Below are positions 1-8,252 of a stretch of 40,236 nucleotides of DNA, one piece after another (the first letter of the stretch is position 1; each line of letters begins with the position of its first letter). The position numbers and the translations under genes are program-made. The DNA is from Frankia torreyi. GTDB lineage: Bacteria > Actinomycetota > Actinomycetes > Frankiales > Frankiaceae. The DNA lies in assembly GCF_000948395.1 (NCBI RefSeq), contig NZ_JYFN01000038.1:22459-62694 (forward strand). The letters are read 5' to 3'. The notes beneath the pieces are model-generated. The model was not told the DNA's origin, made no database searches, and saw only the letters and a program-made list of their open reading frames with translations.

Positions 1-974
1 CCCCCGCCGTGCTCGCGCACGGGTGGCTCGCCGCGTGGGCCCAGGTCCCGCCCGGCGGTGCCCTCCCGGCCGGAGCCCCGGCCCCGTCCGTAGCTGTTGC
101 CGTAGCCGAACTCGCGGCCGTGGCCGTATCCGTGCCCCTGCCGGTGGTCGGCGGCGGTCTCCGACTCCTCGAGGCGCCCGCGCTGCGGCCCGCTCTCGGC
201 CACCCGACCGCTCTCGGCCACCCGACCGCTTTCGGCGCCCTGACTGCCCCCGGTGCCCTGGCCGCGGTCGGCGACCCGGCTGCGGTCGGCGTACTGACGA
301 TGCTCTCTGGCCCGCTGGGCCCGGCCGATGGGATACAGCGCGGGATCCCGGTCCAGATCGCGGCCACGGTGGCGGTCTCGACCGGGGCCGGTGCCCTCGG
401 CCCGGCCGTCGTCGCGCCGGCCCGAGCCGTCGTCCTGCGCGGCCCGGCGTTCGTGTTCGGTCCGGCGGGCCTCGGCGACCTCGGGCATGCCGAGACGGCG
501 GCGCAACGCGGCCAGCTCGGTCGTCGACGTGAGCTCGGCCGGACTCGCCGGACTCGCCGGACTGGACGGGGGCGGCGGGCCGGAGCGTCGCTGCTCCGTC
601 GGCGAGCTCTGCTCCGTCTGACGGTGCTGCTCTGCGGGCCGGTGCCGGTCTGCCGGGCGCTTCTGGTCCGTCCGCCGTTCCTGGTTGGGCGGCTGCGCCT
701 GGCCTGCGGGCAGGTCCTGATCGGTGAGCTGGTCCTGGTCGCGGGGCGCGGCGTTCGGGTCCGAGGGGGGCGCGTCCGAGCGGCGCGGGCGCGGCGCGGT
801 GAGGCGCTGGGTCGTCTGCGTGGTCGCGGGACCCGGCTCGACGCGGGTCACCGGAGGTCGCCCGCTCGGCCGCCGCGGCAGGCGGGTGGCCGGCGGACCA
901 CCCTGATCGTCGTCGGATGGGAATCCGTGGCCGGACTCATCCATCCACCGCCGACCGTCCTCTCCATGCCGCAT
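1..974 (-). CDS. Disordered, charged and Pro-rich hypothetical protein (3' end beyond window)
   Basis: This frame is open from an ATG at 974 to the left edge without a stop, about 324 residues. Codons are strongly G/C at position 3. The protein is low-complexity: an N-terminal part rich in Pro/Thr/Arg, a Gln/Asp/Glu/Arg-rich middle, one short segment that could be helical (LAALRRRLGMPEVAEARR), then Gly/Arg/His/Tyr-rich sequence with a duplicated ESGRVA unit. I see no catalytic domain, membrane segment or signal peptide. Start 974 has an AAGG 8 nt upstream. An in-frame ATG at 944 is possible but its GGAGAGGA lies 13 nt away. Plus-strand frames over the same interval translate to Arg- or Ala/Gly-rich sequence and look like shadows. 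The function is unknown; the missing C-terminus could hold a recognisable domain. Confidence 0.6.
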   Translation of the reverse strand, partial: MRHGEDGRRWMDESGHGFPSDDDQGGPPATRLPRRPSGRPPVTRVEPGPATTQTTQRLTAPRPRRSDAPPSDPNAAPRDQDQLTDQDLPAGQAQPPNQERRTDQKRPADRHRPAEQHRQTEQSSPTEQRRSGPPPPSSPASPASPAELTSTTELAALRRRLGMPEVAEARRTEHERRAAQDDGSGRRDDGRAEGTGPGRDRHRGRDLDRDPALYPIGRAQRAREHRQYADRSRVADRGQGTGGSQGAESGRVAESGRVAESGPQRGRLEESETAADHRQGHGYGHGREFGYGNSYGRGRGSGREGTAGRDLGPRGEPPVREHGG

Positions 975-1191
975 CAGCCCGACCTTGACCGGCGTATCCC
1001 GCCGGGGGCCACCGAGGTTCTCGCCCGGCGAACCCCACAGGGATCCACCGAGGCGCCGCACGCCTGGCAGCCAGCAGGTCGATGGTAGCCCGATATGGGT
1101 GGCTCTCCCGGGCCGGGCGGGCCGGATGTGCCGTACCCGACCGCTGCCGGGGCCGATCGATGCGATCTACCATGCCGGGGCCGCGGCGAGC

Positions 1192-1266
1192 GGAGGCGGT
1201 CCCGCCACCCGGTGCCGGTTTTGTTGGGCGGAGGCGGCCCCGCCACCCGGTGCCTGTTTGGTGGGC
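1192..1266. repeat. Imperfect 37-38 bp direct repeat, two copies
   Basis: Adjacent copies at 1192-1229 and 1230-1266 share the core CCGCCACCCGGTGCC followed by a T-rich stretch and TGGGC. It lies between genes and has no obvious coding role. Confidence 0.8.
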
Positions 1267-1288
1267 GGTCGGCGAGCCTTGCCCGCAT

Positions 1289-1326
1289 CCCTCCACATCG
1301 ACGATGGCCCTCCACATCGACGACGG
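1289..1326. repeat. 19-bp tandem duplication
   Basis: CCCTCCACATCGACGATGG at 1289-1307 is repeated at 1308-1326 with one difference (T to C). It is intergenic, downstream of the ABC exporter gene. Confidence 0.85.
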
Positions 1327-1418
1327 TGCAACACCTTGAGGACGACGGTGGCGATCGTAACAACCCGGGATGGGTCGGCAGGGGCGTTTGCGACGCCGTC
1401 CCTCCATTCGCCCCGGAT

Positions 1419-3155
1419 CTACGGGTGCCGGCGGCGCAGCGTCACTGCGGCGAGGCCGAGGGCGGCCAGGGTGCAGCCGGTGACGATCAGGATGTCGCGG
1501 GTCAGCCACCGGTCGACGTGCCGCGACGTCGACAGCCGGGCCATGGCGTCGACGACGTACGTCATCGGCATGACGGTGCTGATCGCGTCGAGCGTCGGCA
1601 GCATGCCGTGCCGCGGCACCAGGATGCCGCACAGCATGAACTGCGGGATGAGCACGGCCGGGATGAGCTGCACGGCCTCGAACTCGGTACGGGCGAAAAC
1701 GCTCATCCACAGGCCGAGCGCGGTGCCGAGGAAGGAACTGAGGATGGCCGCCACGAAGAGCATGGGGGCCGATCCCCGCACGGTCAGGCCGAGCGCACCC
1801 ACGGTCAGCGCGGTGGCGAACGCGGCCTGGGTCGCGGCGAGCACGGCGAACGCCAGCCCGTAGCCGACGAGCAGGTCCCCGCGGCCGACCGGGCTTGTCA
1901 GCAGCCGCTCCAGCGTGCCGGACGTGCGCTCGCGCAGCATCGCGACGGAGGTGACGAAGAACATCGTCATGAGCGGGAAGATCCCGAGCAGCGCAGGGCC
2001 CACCCGGTCGAAGGTGTCGGGGGACCGGTGGAACAGCAGGCGCAACGTCAGCAGCAGCACCGGCGGCAGCAACAGGACCAGGGCGAGGGTGCGGCGGTCG
2101 CGGCCGAGCTGGCGAAGCACCCGGGCGGCCGTGGCGCCGGTGCGCAGCTCGTCGATGGGCTTGCGGCGCGGGCAGGGTGCGACGCCGGGGGGATGGTCCG
2201 GCGGTGGATTCGGGGTGCGCGGCGCCTCGGTGGCGCCCCCAGTGGGTGTGGTCGGCGCGGGTCGGGCCTGCGGACCGGCGCGGTCGCCGGCCCCGGCCCC
2301 GGCCAGCCGGTTCGGCGCCTCGACGAGGCGTAGGAAGCCCTCCTCCAGGTCGGCGCAGGCGGTGGCGGCGAGCAGGTCCGCCGGTGTGCCCTGCGCGAGC
2401 AGCGTCCCCTCGTAGAGCAGCAGCAGGCGGTCACAACGGATCGCCTCGTCCATCACGTGCGAGCTGACCAGGATTGTCGTGCCGCGCTCGGCGAGCTGGC
2501 GGAAGTCGGCCCACAGCCGTCGGCGCAGCAGGGGGTCGGCCCCGACGGTGGGTTCGTCGAGGACGAGCAGGTCGGTGCCGCCGATCATCGCGACGGCCAG
2601 CGACACCCGCGAGCGCTGGCCGCCTGAGAGGTGGTTGACCAGCCTGGACGACTGCTCGGTGAGGCCGACATGGGCCAGCAGCGCGTCGAGGTAACCGGGC
2701 GCGCGGGTGGGGTCGTCGGGGTCGTCGGCCTGGGCGAGCGCGGCGAAGTAGCGCAGGTTCTCCCGCACGGTCAGGTCGCCGTACACCGACGCGGCCTGGG
2801 TGGCGTAGCCGACCCGCCGGCGCAGGCAGGCATCGCCGGCGGCGTAGCCGAGGACGCGCAGGTCCCCGTCCACCCCGCTCTGGACCCCGACGATCGCCCG
2901 CATCAGCGTGGTCTTGCCGCCGCCGCTCGGCCCGATCACCCCCGTCACGCTGCCGCGGGGCACGGTGAACGAGACGCCGTGGATGACAAGGTGACCGCCG
3001 CGGCCCCGCCGGCGCGCCCCGCGCCGGATCCGCACGTCGGTCGCGGAGACCGCAGCCACGTCTCTGTGCGCGCCGGGTGGGGCGCGGCGAGCGGCGACCC
3101 CGGCCGCGTTGGTCACGCTCGGCGTCGGTTCCAGTCCGGGGTGCACCCGCCGCAT
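1419..3155 (-). CDS. ABC exporter with ATPase and ABC-2 permease fused in one chain
   Basis: The N-terminal half is an ABC ATPase: Walker A GPSGGGKTT, signature LSGGQ, Walker B LLVLDEP followed by TVGADP, and the H-loop in ILVSSHVMDEA. A Pro-rich linker of about 60 residues leads to an ABC-2 type permease half with roughly six hydrophobic segments, including LALVLLLPPVLLLTLRLLF and a cluster ending before the RRRHP terminus. Bacterial ABC-2 exporters more often have the two halves on separate genes; the fused form is expected to dimerise and export a drug-like or lipid substrate. The substrate cannot be read from sequence. The start is uncertain. The ATG at 3155 gives 578 residues with only a short AGG next to it, and a GTG at 3116 is an alternative. 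The frame stays open to 3605 through a minisatellite, but that extension is not credible protein. Confidence 0.85.
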   Translation of the reverse strand: MRRVHPGLEPTPSVTNAAGVAARRAPPGAHRDVAAVSATDVRIRRGARRRGRGGHLVIHGVSFTVPRGSVTGVIGPSGGGKTTLMRAIVGVQSGVDGDLRVLGYAAGDACLRRRVGYATQAASVYGDLTVRENLRYFAALAQADDPDDPTRAPGYLDALLAHVGLTEQSSRLVNHLSGGQRSRVSLAVAMIGGTDLLVLDEPTVGADPLLRRRLWADFRQLAERGTTILVSSHVMDEAIRCDRLLLLYEGTLLAQGTPADLLAATACADLEEGFLRLVEAPNRLAGAGAGDRAGPQARPAPTTPTGGATEAPRTPNPPPDHPPGVAPCPRRKPIDELRTGATAARVLRQLGRDRRTLALVLLLPPVLLLTLRLLFHRSPDTFDRVGPALLGIFPLMTMFFVTSVAMLRERTSGTLERLLTSPVGRGDLLVGYGLAFAVLAATQAAFATALTVGALGLTVRGSAPMLFVAAILSSFLGTALGLWMSVFARTEFEAVQLIPAVLIPQFMLCGILVPRHGMLPTLDAISTVMPMTYVVDAMARLSTSRHVDRWLTRDILIVTGCTLAALGLAAVTLRRRHP

Positions 3156-3457
3156 CCTGTCAACGCCGCGTCCCGATCCGCGCGACCGGGCGTCCCGGCG
3201 AGTTCCGCCGCGGTTTCGCGCGCAGCGTCGCGTCCGGCGTCGGATGGGCGTCCGGCGTCGCCTGTACGGCCGGCCCTGCATGTTTGGCGGCTTGCGGTGG
3301 CGGCACCCCCAAGGGCGGACGAGCCGAGATGCCGACACGCCGAGATGCCGACATACAGGGATGCCGACATACAGGGATGCCGACATACAGGGATGCCGAC
3401 ACGCAGGGATGCCGACATACAGGGATGCCGACACGCAGGGATGCCGAGGTGAGGATG
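3156..3457. promoter_or_regulatory. Divergent intergenic region with minisatellite
   Basis: About 300 bp separating the minus-strand ABC exporter from the plus-strand F420 oxidoreductase, so promoters for both should lie here. The right half is occupied by the 16-bp tandem array, which runs up to a few bases before the oxidoreductase RBS (GAGGTGAGG at 3446-3454). I could not identify -35/-10 elements. Confidence 0.5.
3327..3448. repeat. 16-bp tandem repeat array, 7.6 units
   Basis: Units begin at 3327, 3343, 3359, 3375, 3391, 3407, 3423 and 3439 (the last partial). The consensus is GGATGCCGACATACAG, with a second variant in which ATACAG is replaced by ACGCAG. The period is not a multiple of 3, so all three frames stay open across it and yield spurious ORFs of Cys/Arg/His/Asp-rich peptide. 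The array ends immediately before the ribosome-binding site of the next gene. Confidence 0.95.
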
Positions 3458-4414
3458 ATGTCGTTCGTCGGGTATGCGCTGTCCTGCGAGGAGCACGGCG
3501 CCCGGGCGTTGGTCGGGCAGGCACAGGCCGCCGAGCAGGCCGGCTTCGACGGTCTGTGGATCTCCGACCACTTTCATCCCTGGAACGACGCGCAGGGACA
3601 GGCACCGTTCGTCTGGTCGGTCATCGGCGCGATCGGGCAGGTCACCGAGCGCGTTCCGCTGACCACCGCGGTGACCTGCCCGACCGTGCGGATCCATCCG
3701 GCGATCATCGCGCAGGCCGCGGCGACCTGCGCGACGATGCTGCCCGGCCGCTTCCAGCTCGGCGTGGGTTCCGGGGAGGCGCTCAACGAGCACGTGCTGG
3801 GCGACGGCTGGCCGGCCACCGAGGTCCGCCTGGAGATGCTGGAGGAGGCCGTCGCCGTCATCCGCGAGCTGTGGCGCGGCGGGATGGTCAACCACCGCGG
3901 CCGGCATTACACGGTCGACCGGGCGCGGCTGTACTCGCTGCCCGCCGACCCGCCGCCGGTGTATGTCTCCGGGTTCGGCCCGGCCGCGGTCCGCCTGGCG
4001 GCGCGGATCGGCGACGGGTACTGCGGGGTCGCTCCCGACGCCGACCTGTTGCACCTGTTCGACGAGGCGGGCGGCGCTGGACGGCCCAAGCAGGGCTCGC
4101 TGAAGGTCTGCTGGGCGCAGGACGAGGCCGAGGCCCGCAAGACCGTCCACGCGCTGTGGCCGAACAGCGCGCTGCCGGGCGAACTGTCCCAGGAACTGCC
4201 CACGCCGGCGCACTTCGAACAGGCCAGCGCGCTCGTCACCGAGGAGATGGCCGCCGCGTCGGCGGTCTGCGGGCCGGACGTCGAGCGGCACGTCCGCGCG
4301 GTCCAGGAGTACGTCGACGCCGGCTACACCGAGGTCTACGTGACCCAGATCGGCCCTGAGCAGGCCGGCTTCTTCGACTTCTACCGCCGCGAGATCCTGC
4401 CCCGCTTCCACTGA
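3458..4414 (+). CDS. LLM-class F420-dependent oxidoreductase, G6PDH family (TIGR03557-like)
   Basis: A luciferase-like TIM-barrel protein of 318 residues, expected to use cofactor F420 to oxidise or reduce a small substrate in the cytosol. Family-type sequence includes the early WISDHFHPWND, the HPAIIAQAAATCATMLPGRF segment, and GVGSGEALNEHVLGDGWP, typical of the F420-dependent glucose-6-phosphate-dehydrogenase-like subfamily. Near the end, AGYTEVYVTQIGPEQAGFFDFY completes the barrel. Two adjacent ATGs (3455 and 3458) follow GAGGTGAGG; 3458 gives the better spacing. The frame is open far upstream through the minisatellite, which I reject as coding. The gene is monocistronic and divergent from the ABC exporter. 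Glucose-6-phosphate as the actual substrate is not established. Confidence 0.9.
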   Translation: MSFVGYALSCEEHGARALVGQAQAAEQAGFDGLWISDHFHPWNDAQGQAPFVWSVIGAIGQVTERVPLTTAVTCPTVRIHPAIIAQAAATCATMLPGRFQLGVGSGEALNEHVLGDGWPATEVRLEMLEEAVAVIRELWRGGMVNHRGRHYTVDRARLYSLPADPPPVYVSGFGPAAVRLAARIGDGYCGVAPDADLLHLFDEAGGAGRPKQGSLKVCWAQDEAEARKTVHALWPNSALPGELSQELPTPAHFEQASALVTEEMAAASAVCGPDVERHVRAVQEYVDAGYTEVYVTQIGPEQAGFFDFYRREILPRFH

Positions 4415-4478
4415 CGTGCGCCCGCAACCCGCTGATTACACGTCCGCTGGGCGGCACCGCGCAGGCGCGTGGCTCTAG

Positions 4479-5114
4479 GGGATCAGATGGCGCAGACGAT
4501 CTGCGCTCCGCTCATCCCCAGTTCCGCTGCCGATCGACCCGGCGGCCGTCCTGCACACGGCGGATCAGGTGTACGGCCACCTGTTCTCCCCGGACACCCT
4601 CGACGACCTGGACCTCGGCGACGTCACCGAGAAGGACCTTCGCATCCCGCGGGAGTCAGCGGCCCTGGCGGCGCTGAATCGGGTGGAGATGTCCGAGGAG
4701 ATCTCCGACATCGGACCGGCGTGGTTCTTCCCCACCACTGCCCGGGTGGTGTTCGATCTCGACGCGGACGACGCCGAGCGGATCGACGCCCTTTACCGCG
4801 GAGGCTTCTTCAACGAGTACCGGCGACTCACCACCGTGAAGGCGCATGCCGCCCTCGGCGGCCGGTTCGTCCACGGCTGCCAGTCGTCACCGAACATGTC
4901 CGGCGGGGCCGTCGTGCCCTACGGCGTCGATCTGACCCGATTCCGCACCGACCTGGGCGCGTTCAAGCGGGACTGGATCGATCGGATCCTCGCCCTCACC
5001 GGACCCGTCCCGGCCGCCTGCCCCTGCCCTCCAGCCGACCGGCCGGAGACGGTACCCCGCCTCACCGGCCGGTCCCGTCCCGCTCGTTGCGGCGAGCCCC
5101 TCGGAGAGACACTC
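4479..5114 (+). pseudogene. Unrecognised coding remnant lacking its own stop, in frame with the downstream phosphotransferase
   Basis: From 4479 (after a TAG) an open frame with good codon bias runs to about 5000. It includes the segments YGHLFSPDTLDDLDLG, ISDIGPAWFFPTTARVVFDL and RTDLGAFKRDWIDRIL. After that the translation becomes Pro/Arg/Cys-rich and looks like intergenic sequence, continuing without a stop into the phosphotransferase. A GTG at 4569 is the first start-like codon in frame, with only weak SD; an ATG at 4487 is in another frame. No usual start and no stop suggest a gene decayed at both ends, or a missed frameshift near 4490-4540. I do not recognise the family. Alternatively 4569-6029 is one 486-residue fusion protein. 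Confidence 0.45.
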
Positions 5115-5117
5115 ATG
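5103..5117 (+). promoter_or_regulatory. Internal RBS and start that decide the phosphotransferase N-terminus
   Basis: GGAGAG at 5103-5108, six-base spacer, ATG at 5115. It lies inside a longer open frame and is the main argument that the phosphotransferase is a separate gene. Confidence 0.7.
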
Positions 5118-6029
5118 GATGCGCTGTCCCCGCTCCTGGCTGACCTGGCCGAACTGGCCCATCTGGGATCGCCGGTCGCTCGGGTCCACGTCCGGGCCTG
5201 GGCGCTGTCCGGAGTGGAACGGGTCCGCTTCGCCGGTGATCGTGAGATGATCTTCAAGTGGGCGCGGGAGCCGTTCACGGCAGAGGCTGACGTACTCCGA
5301 CACGTCCGCGGACAGGGTGTTCCCGTCCCGGTGGTATTCGCCAGCGTCGTTCGCGGCGGCCGGCTCGGCGTCCTGATGGAGGACCTCGGCGATGCGGACC
5401 GGGAAGCGACCATGGCCGACGCAGCTACCGCGGCGGTCACGGTGCACGAGGCGAAACCCGCCGATGCGCTGCCGGTTCTCGACCGGGTCGCGTTGACCGC
5501 CCTGCCAGGTCAGGCCATCGCCGGGCTGGAGGAGCTGCGGGCAGCGGGACGATGGACGGAAAGCACCGATCTGGACGAGCCGTTGGCGCGGCTCGCCGAT
5601 CACGCCGATCGCCTCGCCGACGGCGTCGAACTGGCACCGTTCGGGCTGTGCCACAGCGAGTTCCACCCGACCAGCCTGCACGTCCGCGACGACGGATGGC
5701 ACCTGCTGGACTGGGCGCGGTCCTTCATCGGGCCGGGCCTGCTCGACTTGGCTTCCTGGCAGGGAACCCAGCAGCCGGCGGACTCGGCGAGCCTGCGACG
5801 GCTGATCTGGGCCTACATCAGGGCCGGCGGGGCGGCAGAGGCGTCCCGTTCCCGCGCGGGCCTGCCGGCGGAACGGTGGGCGCTGGGCTGGCACCGGCTG
5901 TGGATCATCGCCTGGTACCTGGAACAGGCCACCACGTGGATGCCGAGTTTCGACCAGGACACCTTCACCGCCACCGTCATCCGACGACACCTCCACGAAG
6001 CAGGCACTTTCCTGTGGACCCCGTCCTGA
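5115..6029 (+). CDS. Aminoglycoside-phosphotransferase-like (APH-fold) protein
   Basis: From the ATG at 5115 this is 304 residues, a normal length for the APH/choline-kinase fold. GGAGAG six bases upstream is a strong RBS, which is why I start here and not at the upstream in-frame GTG (4569). The N-lobe has VRFAGDREMIFKWAREPF (putative ATP-anchoring Lys) and GVLMEDLGDA (hinge). The catalytic loop reads CHSEFHPTS where the family usually has HxDxxxxN: Glu replaces the catalytic Asp and Ser the metal-binding Asn. The later LLDWARSFIGPGLLDLA retains the metal-binding Asp. Activity may therefore be altered or lost. The substrate is unknown and nothing here shows antibiotic resistance. The next gene downstream is convergent. 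Confidence 0.75.
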   Translation: MDALSPLLADLAELAHLGSPVARVHVRAWALSGVERVRFAGDREMIFKWAREPFTAEADVLRHVRGQGVPVPVVFASVVRGGRLGVLMEDLGDADREATMADAATAAVTVHEAKPADALPVLDRVALTALPGQAIAGLEELRAAGRWTESTDLDEPLARLADHADRLADGVELAPFGLCHSEFHPTSLHVRDDGWHLLDWARSFIGPGLLDLASWQGTQQPADSASLRRLIWAYIRAGGAAEASRSRAGLPAERWALGWHRLWIIAWYLEQATTWMPSFDQDTFTATVIRRHLHEAGTFLWTPS

Positions 6030-6165
6030 TGAACGTCGCTGTCTGGGAGCGTCACGCCCGCGCTCGCATCGCGGCCGGTGACCTCCATCGGCCGCCCGGT
6101 CCTTCTCGATTCACCTGGACCCGCAATGGAGGCCAGGCCGGGTGCCGGACGGAAGTTCTGGTGCG

Positions 6166-7953
6166 TCAGGCGCGGTGGGGGAGGAGTTCCTGAACCTTGG
6201 TGCGCAGGCCGGCGGAGATGATGCCCCAGCGGTTCTCGTCGCCCTTGAGCAGGGCCTCGGCGGCGTCCTTGGCCTGCTCGAAGGTGGTGTGCGGCGGGAT
6301 CGGGGGGAAGTCCGGGTCGGTGCGGACGTCGAGGACGGTCGGGCGGTCGGCGGCGAGTGCCCGGTCCCAGGCGGGGCCGAGCTGGCCGGGCTCGTCGACG
6401 GCTATTCCGCCGAGGCCGACCGCGCGGGCGAAGTCGGCGTAGGAGACCTCGGGCAGCGTCTGCGACTCGGTGAACTTCGGCGCGCCCTGCATCGCCCGCA
6501 TCTCCCAGGTGACCTGGTTGAGGTCGTTGTTGTGCAGCACGGCGATGACGAACCGCGGGTCGGACCACTCGTGCCAGTAGCGGGCGATGGTGAGCAGCTC
6601 GGCCAGGCCGTTCATCTGCATGGCGCCGTCGCCCTCGAACACGACGACCGGCCGGTCCGGGTGGGCGTACTTCGCGCCGATCCCGTACGGCACGGCGGGG
6701 CCCATCGTCGCGAGCGTCCCCGACAGCGAGCCGCGCATGTCCCCGCGCAGGCGCAGGTCGCGGGCGTACCAGTTCGCCGCCGAGCCGGAGTCGGCGGCCA
6801 GGATGGTGTTGTCGGGCAGCCGGGCGGAGGCCTCCCAGAACAGCCGCATCGGGTTGATCGGCTTGCCCTCGACGTGCGCCTCCCGCTCGACGGTCTCCCA
6901 CCAGCGGGCGACGTTGCCCTCGATCGTCTCCCGCCAGGAGCGGTCCTCCTTGCGGTCGAGCAGGGGCAGCAGCGCCCGCAGGGTCGCCGCCGCATCCCCG
7001 ACCAGGTTGATCTCGTACGGGTAGCGCATCCCGATGTAGCGGGCGTCGAGGTCGATCTGCACGCCGCGGGCCTGGTGCAGATCGGGCAGGAACTGGGTGT
7101 AGGGGAAGCTTGAACCGATCGTGAGTAGCGTGTCGCAGTCCCGCATGAGCTCGTAGCTCGGCCGGGTGCCCAGCAGGCCGATGGCGCCGGTGACGAAGGG
7201 CAGATCGTCGGGCAGCACGTCCTTGCCGAGCAGCGCCTTCGCGACGCCGGCGCCGAGCCGGTCGGCGACCTCGATCAGCTCCGCCCGGGCGCCGCGGGCT
7301 CCCTGGCCGGCGAGGATCGCCACCTTCTTCCCGGCGTTGAGCAGCTCCGCGGCGGCCCGCACGCCGGCGTCGTCGGGGGACACCGCCGGCCAGCGCACCC
7401 CGAGGCTGGACGGCACCATCTTGAACGCGTGCGTCGGCGGGGAGTAGTCGAGCTCCTGCACGTCCGCGGGCAGGATGACGCAGGTCGGGGCCCGCTCGGC
7501 GAGGGCGACCCGCAGGGCCCGGTCCAGGACGTTGGGGAGCTGCTCGGGGACGTTGACGACCTGCACGTACTCGCTGGCCACGTCCTTGAACAGGCTGAGC
7601 AGGTCGACCTCCTGCTGGTAGGAGCCGCCCATCGCGCTGCGGTTGGTCTGGCCGACGATCGCGACCACCGGGACGTGGTCGAGCTTGGCGTCGTACAGCC
7701 CGTTGAGCAGGTGGATCGCGCCCGGCCCGGAGGTCGCCGCGCAGACCCCGACCTTCCCGGAGAACTTCGCGTACCCCACCGCCGAGAACGCGGCCATCTC
7801 CTCGTGCCGGGCCTGGATGAACCGCGGTCGGTTCTCGGCCCGCCCCCAGGCGGCGAGCAGCCCGTTGATGCCGTCGCCGGGATAGCCGAACACGTGCTCG
7901 ACGCCCCAGTCGCGCAGCCGGGCCAGGATGAAGTCGCCCACGGTCTGGCTCAT
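6166..7953 (-). CDS. ThDP-dependent enzyme, pyruvate oxidase / pyruvate:quinone dehydrogenase-like
   Basis: A 595-residue three-domain thiamine-diphosphate enzyme. The N-terminal PYR domain starts TVGDFILARLRDWGVEHVFG and carries the catalytic-Glu region QARHEEMAAFSAVGYAKFSG. The central domain contains KKVAILAGQGARGA. The C-terminal PP domain has the ThDP/Mg motif GDGAMQMNGLAELLT ending in HNNDLNQVTW. This pattern resembles PoxB-type pyruvate oxidases more than biosynthetic acetolactate synthases, so the likely reaction is oxidative decarboxylation of pyruvate to acetate (quinone-linked) or acetyl-phosphate. Exact chemistry is not provable here. The ATG at 7953 is preceded by GAGAGGAA at good spacing; the frame extends to 8037 but that part is repeat-derived. 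It is convergent with the phosphotransferase gene. Confidence 0.88.
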   Translation of the reverse strand: MSQTVGDFILARLRDWGVEHVFGYPGDGINGLLAAWGRAENRPRFIQARHEEMAAFSAVGYAKFSGKVGVCAATSGPGAIHLLNGLYDAKLDHVPVVAIVGQTNRSAMGGSYQQEVDLLSLFKDVASEYVQVVNVPEQLPNVLDRALRVALAERAPTCVILPADVQELDYSPPTHAFKMVPSSLGVRWPAVSPDDAGVRAAAELLNAGKKVAILAGQGARGARAELIEVADRLGAGVAKALLGKDVLPDDLPFVTGAIGLLGTRPSYELMRDCDTLLTIGSSFPYTQFLPDLHQARGVQIDLDARYIGMRYPYEINLVGDAAATLRALLPLLDRKEDRSWRETIEGNVARWWETVEREAHVEGKPINPMRLFWEASARLPDNTILAADSGSAANWYARDLRLRGDMRGSLSGTLATMGPAVPYGIGAKYAHPDRPVVVFEGDGAMQMNGLAELLTIARYWHEWSDPRFVIAVLHNNDLNQVTWEMRAMQGAPKFTESQTLPEVSYADFARAVGLGGIAVDEPGQLGPAWDRALAADRPTVLDVRTDPDFPPIPPHTTFEQAKDAAEALLKGDENRWGIISAGLRTKVQELLPHRA

Positions 7954-8252
7954 GAAGCCGTTCCTCTCGTCGCGCGTCGCCATTGCCCACGCCGGCCGCT
8001 GTCCGCGCCCGCCGGTGCCAACGCCCGCCGGTGCCAACGCCCGCCGCTGCCAACGCCGGTATGTCGGGTCCCCTACCCGCGCCCGACGTCCAAAACCGGC
8101 GGCGCTCCCGCCCGACCGAAAGCGGCGTGGATGACGCGGCCGTGGGGTTCCGGCCGGTTCTGTCGGTGCCCGGTCATAGGCTGCGGCCCGAGCGCGAACG
8201 GCCGTCGCGCGGCTGGAGCGGTCCGTCCTGTCCGTCGACGTGAGGAGTACCG
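7954..8252. other. Divergent intergenic region with a 16-bp repeat
   Basis: About 300 bp between the ThDP enzyme (minus) and the DUF2461 gene (plus). It holds a three-copy 16-bp tandem repeat (8006-8053) and presumably both promoters. No gene is visible. Confidence 0.5.
8006..8053. repeat. 16-bp tandem repeat, three units
   Basis: Unit CGCCCGCCGGTGCCAA at 8006-8021, 8022-8037 and 8038-8053 (third with one G to C change). It lies just upstream of the ThDP enzyme start. The period equals that of the array at 3327-3448, though the sequence differs. Confidence 0.92.

Larger units (their letters stand above)
975..1418. other. Intergenic region with two direct repeats
   Basis: About 440 bp between the 3' end of the ABC exporter gene and the 5' end of the disordered-protein gene. 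I see no convincing gene. It contains a 37-38 bp imperfect direct repeat (1192-1229 and 1230-1266) and a 19-bp direct repeat (1289-1307 and 1308-1326). The promoter of the minus-strand gene should lie here, but I see no clear -35/-10 pair. Confidence 0.6.

Noticed and set aside
9-1088. 359-residue plus-strand ORF at the left edge
   Set aside because: Its Ala/Gly/Val/Arg-rich translation mirrors the minus-strand frame, which has better codon bias and a plausible protein character.
3327-3448. CRISPR array
   Set aside because: Units are 16 bp, directly adjacent, and have no unique spacers; no cas genes are nearby.
3077-3457. N-terminal extensions of the F420 oxidoreductase and of the ABC exporter through the 16-bp array
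   Set aside because: All frames are open there because the repeat has no stop in any phase. The translated repeats are Cys/His/Arg/Asp-rich and unlike either family, and a good RBS marks 3458.
5115-6029. Aminoglycoside resistance gene
   Set aside because: Only the fold is shared; the catalytic loop is altered (HSE...S) and no known resistance family is recognisable.
6166-7953. Acetolactate synthase large subunit (ilvB)
   Set aside because: No ilvN or ilvC is nearby, and sequence style around the ThDP motif and the middle domain is closer to pyruvate oxidase.
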